A DNA stretch of 8,085 bases from Lachnospiraceae bacterium UBA1267 (GTDB lineage Bacteria; Bacillota; Clostridia; Lachnospirales; Lachnospiraceae). The DNA lies in the NCBI GenBank assembly GCA_002308115.1, contig DBVJ01000132.1, forward strand, positions 1 through 8,085, in the 5' to 3' direction. This document shows, piece by piece, positions 4,861-8,085 of this stretch. The notes under the pieces were generated by a model. The model searched no databases. It was not told the DNA's origin and saw only the letters and a list, made by a program, of their open reading frames with translations. Position 1 is the stretch's first letter. Each line of letters starts with the position of its first letter. The position numbers were made by a program, and so were the translations under genes.

Positions 4861-5520
4861 ATGTACAAGTACGTGCTGTTTGATCTGGACGGAACACTGA
4901 CAGATCCGGGAGAGGGCATCACGAATTCCGTGATGTATGCCCTCAGGCATTTCGGGATCGAGGAAACGGACCGTGAAAAACTGTTCAGTTTCATCGGACC
5001 GCCGCTGGTGGATTCCTTTATGGAGAAGTACGGTTTCTCCGAGGAGGATGCCAGAGAAGCGACCCGCGAGTTCCGCGTGTATTTCCGGGAGAGAGGCATT
5101 TTTGAAAATGTGCCCTACGACGGCATGAAAGAGTGTCTGGACGAGCTGAAGGAGCGCGGCCACATTCTTGCGGTAGCCACGTCGAAGCCGGAAGTCTTCG
5201 CGAGAAGGATCCTGGAACGCTTCGGATTCCTGCCCTGTTTCGACTATGTCTTCGGGGCATCCATGGACGAGACCCGGACGCGGAAGGACGAAGTCATTGC
5301 CTACGCGCTTGAGGAAATGGGCGTCACGGAGCGTTCGGCTTGTGTGATGGTCGGCGACCGGAGCCACGACATTCTGGGCGCCAGGAAGAACGGCCTCGAC
5401 GCCATGGGCGTCTTGTTCGGCTACGGATCCCGCGAAGAACTGGAGGAAGCCGGCGCCCGCTATATTGCGGAAACGGTCGAAGATATCCCAAGGATACTGG
5501 CTTTGCAGGAAGATGTGTGA
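4861..5520 (+). CDS. HAD-superfamily hydrolase, phosphoglycolate phosphatase-like
   Basis: This 219-residue cytoplasmic phosphatase of HAD subfamily IA is of the Gph/PGP kind. Motif I is FDLDGT, with nucleophile Asp8 and general acid Asp10. An alpha-helical cap follows at about 16-85. Motif II is ATSK (Thr107), motif III is Lys142, and motif IV is VGDRSHD with Asp166 and Asp170. All catalytic residues are present. Substrates in this family range from 2-phosphoglycolate to nucleotides and sugar phosphates and cannot be fixed from sequence. I chose the ATG at 4861, which has GGAG 6 nt upstream and starts MYKYVLFDLDGT as the family does. An in-frame GTG at 4849 has no ribosome binding site. The gene follows the signal peptidase by 15 nt and is probably in the metQ operon. 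Confidence 0.9.
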   Translation: MYKYVLFDLDGTLTDPGEGITNSVMYALRHFGIEETDREKLFSFIGPPLVDSFMEKYGFSEEDAREATREFRVYFRERGIFENVPYDGMKECLDELKERGHILAVATSKPEVFARRILERFGFLPCFDYVFGASMDETRTRKDEVIAYALEEMGVTERSACVMVGDRSHDILGARKNGLDAMGVLFGYGSREELEEAGARYIAETVEDIPRILALQEDV

Positions 5521-5540
5521 ATGAGGAGGCGTCTGACCTG

Positions 5541-6671
5541 ATGGAAGGGAATTCCTACACAGATGTTTTTTTACGAAACAATACGGCTTACCTGGAACGG
5601 CTCATCCACTCGAAGAAGAGCGGATTTCTGTTCAAGGTAAACCCGAAACTGAAAAAGCTCTACCGGGAATATCAGGAAACCAAGGGGACGGACGACGAGA
5701 AGAATCTTGCCTGTTCAAAAGTGCTGAACGCCTATGAGGAGCGGCTTCTCTGGCGTCTTCAGGTCCTTAGAAGGTGCACGGCCGAAGATCTGAAACTCTT
5801 TGTAAAACATTTTCGTTCAAGGAAAACGATCGACCGTTCGGACCGAAAGGCCAAAGACTATTATTCCGTCGCGGTGATCGTGAAAAACGAAGGCCGGTAT
5901 CTCAGGGAATTCATCCTGTTTTATCTGGCGACAGGCGCGGATAGGATCTATCTGTATGACAATGAGTCCACGGATGACACCATGGAAGTGCTCGCGCCTT
6001 TCATCGAGAAAGGACAGGTGGTGTACAGAAAGTGGCCGGGACGCGCCGTGCAGGCGGCGGCTTACAGAGATGCCGTAAGAAGGACGAAAAAACGGACCAC
6101 ATGGCTTGCGTTTATCGATGCGGATGAGTTTCTTTTCTCGCCGAAAGGCCGCATGCCGGAAGTGCTCAAGGCATATGAAGCCTATCCCGGTATCGGCGCC
6201 AACTGGCTGATGTACGGGCCGAACGGACATGAAAAGAGGCCGGAAGGCCTTGTGATGGACAATTACACCGCCACCATCAAGGACTACGGACAACCGGTCA
6301 ACCGGCACACCAAAAGCATCGTCCGGCCGAAATGCTTCCTTTGCATGTACAACCCGCATTACGCGATTTATAAAGGCGGCCGCTACGCAGTCAGCGAAGA
6401 CCTGGAGAACATCGACAATTACAGCTCATTCTCAGAGCAGGCCGGCCGTGTCTTCACGAAGTTCAACCATCGGACCGTCTTCCGGGTCAATCATTACTCC
6501 ACAAGATCCCTGGAGGACCTCAGAGTCAAATGCGAGCGCGGCTATGCGGACGGTTCTGCCAATGCTGTGTTCGAGGAGCAGCTGAGGATCTACCGGGATC
6601 CGCAGACGGAAGATTTTACGATCAGACCCTATGCCGATCTCGTCAGAGAAAGCTTCGGCGCTATCACTTGA
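5541..6671 (+). CDS. Glycosyltransferase, GT2/GT92-like (Glyco_tranf_2_4 type)
   Basis: This 376-residue protein probably transfers a sugar in cell-surface glycan or polysaccharide synthesis. An N-terminal region of about 105 residues, rich in Lys and Arg, has no clear assignment. The GT-A fold then begins with YYSVAVIVKNEGRYLREFI (107-125) and continues with GADRIYLYDNESTDDT (132-147), the nucleotide-sugar binding part. FIDADEFLF (191-199) provides the DxD metal site. Later conserved blocks are HTKSIVRP and NHYSTRSLEDLRVKCERG near the C-terminus. There are no obvious membrane spans, so it acts in the cytoplasm. AGGAGG at 5524-5529 lies 11 nt before the ATG at 5541, a slightly long spacing. 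A GTG at 5517 is in frame but lacks a ribosome binding site. It is the last protein gene of the probable metQ operon. Acceptor and donor are unknown. Confidence 0.85.
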   Translation: MEGNSYTDVFLRNNTAYLERLIHSKKSGFLFKVNPKLKKLYREYQETKGTDDEKNLACSKVLNAYEERLLWRLQVLRRCTAEDLKLFVKHFRSRKTIDRSDRKAKDYYSVAVIVKNEGRYLREFILFYLATGADRIYLYDNESTDDTMEVLAPFIEKGQVVYRKWPGRAVQAAAYRDAVRRTKKRTTWLAFIDADEFLFSPKGRMPEVLKAYEAYPGIGANWLMYGPNGHEKRPEGLVMDNYTATIKDYGQPVNRHTKSIVRPKCFLCMYNPHYAIYKGGRYAVSEDLENIDNYSSFSEQAGRVFTKFNHRTVFRVNHYSTRSLEDLRVKCERGYADGSANAVFEEQLRIYRDPQTEDFTIRPYADLVRESFGAIT

Positions 6672-6696
6672 CAGCCGCGTGCTTTTTGAGTAAAAT
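6668..6696 (+). promoter_or_regulatory. Sigma-A promoter for tRNA-Ser
   Basis: TTGACA (6668-6673), a 17-bp spacer and TAAAAT (6691-6696) predict a start near 6703, five bases before the mature tRNA. The -35 box contains the TGA stop codon of the glycosyltransferase gene (6669-6671). Confidence 0.8.
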
Positions 6697-6707
6697 CTCA
6701 TTGCTCT

Positions 6708-6797
6708 GGAGAGGTATCGAAGAGGTCATAACGAGCTCGACTCGAAATCGAGTTGCCGGGGATACCTGGCACGTGGGTTCGAATCCCATCCTCTCCG
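6708..6797 (+). tRNA. tRNA-Ser (anticodon CGA)
   Basis: The gene has a perfect 7-bp acceptor stem (6708-6714 with 6790-6796) and discriminator G6797. The anticodon stem is CTCGA/TCGAG (6736-6740 with 6748-6752), with loop CTCGAAA and anticodon CGA at 6743-6745. A long class II variable arm runs at about 6753-6772. The T arm has TTCGAAT between 5-bp stems (6773-6777 with 6785-6789). The long variable arm and anticodon identify serine (UCG codons). CCA is not encoded. It has its own promoter and terminator but could also receive readthrough from the upstream operon. Confidence 0.96.
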
Positions 6798-6802
6798 CGC
6801 AT

Positions 6803-6832
6803 GCCCCGCACCATAATGGTGCGGGGCTTTTT
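6803..6832 (+). terminator. Intrinsic terminator after tRNA-Ser
   Basis: A perfect 11-bp stem (6803-6813 with 6817-6827) with a TAA loop is followed by five T residues. It ends the tRNA transcript and any readthrough from the metQ operon. The stretch 6833-6900 after it holds no gene or signal that I can support. Confidence 0.95.
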
Positions 6833-6904
6833 GATGCCTGGAAGGCGGGTTTGTGCCTCTGCCCGGAGGAAGAGGAGATTACGGTGGCGGCGCCTTGGGA
6901 TGTG

Positions 6905-6913
6905 TGATATAAT
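6905..6913 (+). promoter_or_regulatory. Extended -10 promoter for the GH43 gene
   Basis: TGATATAAT gives a consensus -10 box (6908-6913) with the TG extension. The expected -35 region (about 6885-6890, TGGCGG) is poor. Transcription would start near 6920, 36 nt before the ATG. A weak -35 box with an extended -10 suggests dependence on an activator, or modest basal expression. Confidence 0.6.
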
Positions 6914-6955
6914 TTATCTAAATGTGAGATTCTTCGGGTGAAAGGAGCGATCATC

Positions 6956-8085
6956 ATGGCAAACCAGGTATTCAATCCCTATCTTCCCAGTTATGAATAT
7001 GTGCCGGACGGAGAACCCAGAGTGTTCGGAAACCGGCTTTATGTGTTTGGAAGCCATGACCGGTTCAACGGGAAAGCCTTCTGCATGAACGACTACGTCT
7101 TATGGAGCGCTCCGCTTTCAGATCTTTCAGACTGGCGCAATGAGGGTGTGATCTATCGGAAGGATCAGGATCCGGAAAACCCGAAGGGACGCATCTCAAT
7201 GAATGCGCCCGACGTCGTGGAAGGCCTGGACGGAAAATACTATCTGTTCTACGAGCTCTCAGGAAAGGCCTTTATTTCCGTGGCGGTATCGAACCGTCCG
7301 GAGGGACCTTATACATTTTACGGTTATATCCATTATGAGGACGGAACGCGCTACGGAGAAGCCAAGGATGACGCGTTCGGCTTCGATCCCGGCGTTCTTG
7401 TCGACGAAGACGAGCGGATCTATCTGTACACCGGTTTTGCCCCGTTCCGCGGTCCGCTTCTTACAATGGCAAAACTCCGGGGCGGAGAACATGGTTACGG
7501 CTATGTGCTGGAACTTCAGCCCGACATGCTGACCATCGTCGGAAAGCAGCAGCGGACCATCCCCGGCGAGACGAAGGCGAAGAAGACGGATTTTGAAGGG
7601 CATGGCTTTTACGAGGCTTCTTCTCCCAGAAAGATCGGGAATCTTTATTACCTGGTGTATTCTTCGTCCTTGAGTCACGAACTCTGCTATGCGACTGCCC
7701 GTACGCCGCTTGGACCGTGGGCCTACGGCGGAACGATCGTCTCGATCGGAGACGTTGGTCTTCCGGGCGTGACGGAAGAGAAGGCGCGGAATTTCCTGGG
7801 CAATACACACGGCGGACTCTGCGAGATCAACGGGCAATGGTATGTGTTCTATCATCGTCAGACCAATCAGCAATGCTGTGCGCGCCAGGGGGCCTGCGAG
7901 CCGATTCAGATCGCCGCTGACGGTTCGATCGCACAAGTGGAAGTGACCAGCGCGGGTTTGAACGGAGGGCCGCTTCTGGGCAGCGGGACCTATGAGGCCC
8001 GTATCGCCTGCAATCTCTCCGGCAAAGACGGCACCTATGCCTATCTGAGAAACATGGAGCGGAAAAAGGAATATCCGTATTTCAC
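6956..8085 (+). CDS. GH43-family glycoside hydrolase, 3' end missing
   Basis: This open frame of 376 codons runs off the right edge. It belongs to the five-bladed beta-propeller glycosidases of family 43, mostly beta-xylosidases, alpha-L-arabinofuranosidases and related enzymes acting on plant glycans. The start NPYLPSYEYVPDGEPRVFGNRLYVFGSHD is typical of one branch; Asp18 is the likely catalytic base. MNAPDV (82-87) and FDPGVLVDED (143-152) follow, with Asp144 the likely pKa modulator. FYEASSPRK (218-226) supplies the likely general acid Glu220. A later block is NTHGGLCEINGQWYVFYHRQ. There is no signal peptide, so it should act inside the cell on imported oligosaccharides. AAAGGAG precedes the ATG by about 8 nt. 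The exact substrate is not readable. No sugar transporter or regulator is visible beside it in this window. Confidence 0.9.
   Translation, partial: MANQVFNPYLPSYEYVPDGEPRVFGNRLYVFGSHDRFNGKAFCMNDYVLWSAPLSDLSDWRNEGVIYRKDQDPENPKGRISMNAPDVVEGLDGKYYLFYELSGKAFISVAVSNRPEGPYTFYGYIHYEDGTRYGEAKDDAFGFDPGVLVDEDERIYLYTGFAPFRGPLLTMAKLRGGEHGYGYVLELQPDMLTIVGKQQRTIPGETKAKKTDFEGHGFYEASSPRKIGNLYYLVYSSSLSHELCYATARTPLGPWAYGGTIVSIGDVGLPGVTEEKARNFLGNTHGGLCEINGQWYVFYHRQTNQQCCARQGACEPIQIAADGSIAQVEVTSAGLNGGPLLGSGTYEARIACNLSGKDGTYAYLRNMERKKEYPYF

Noticed and set aside
5340..5540. N-terminal extension of the glycosyltransferase frame into the HAD gene
   Set aside because: The extra residues overlap the conserved HAD C-terminus in another frame, and the AGGAGG before 5541 marks the true start.
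7259..7936. Large minus-strand frame inside the GH43 gene
   Set aside because: It is a shadow of a recognisable GH43 coding frame and shows no family pattern of its own.

Overview
The window looks like chromosomal DNA of a moderately GC-rich Bacillota, most likely a gut-type Clostridia or Lachnospiraceae relative. This rests on strong AGGAGG-type ribosome binding sites, consensus sigma-A promoters, a CBS-domain family II pyrophosphatase, a SipW-type signal peptidase, a MetQ lipoprotein and a cytoplasmic GH43 enzyme. The assignment is inference from gene families. No insertion sequence, phage gene or CRISPR array is visible.

Left part (1-3031). The 5' end of an ornithine cyclodeaminase-family gene (minus) and an EamA/DMT exporter (plus) diverge from overlapping promoters. 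The exporter converges on a CBS-type manganese pyrophosphatase (minus), and one hairpin terminator serves both. Upstream of the pyrophosphatase lies a small DUF1508/YegP-like gene (minus) with a good promoter.

Central part (3031-6671). Three imperfect 20-bp tandem repeats lie between divergent promoters. The plus-strand promoter is a perfect TTGACA-17-TATAAT. It drives a leader that encodes a 21-residue peptide with 8 methionines, followed by mutually exclusive antiterminator and terminator helices. The gene after the terminator is metQ, a methionine-binding lipoprotein. This has every element of a ribosome-mediated, methionine-sensing transcription attenuator and is the main discovery of the window. 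metQ is followed closely by a SipW-like signal peptidase, a HAD phosphatase and a glycosyltransferase with no terminator between them, so all four may be under the same control. No MetN or MetI transporter partners are present here.

Right part (6668-8085). A tRNA-Ser(CGA) gene has its own promoter, whose -35 box overlaps the glycosyltransferase stop codon, and a strong terminator. An extended -10 promoter then leads into a GH43-family glycosidase that runs off the window end.
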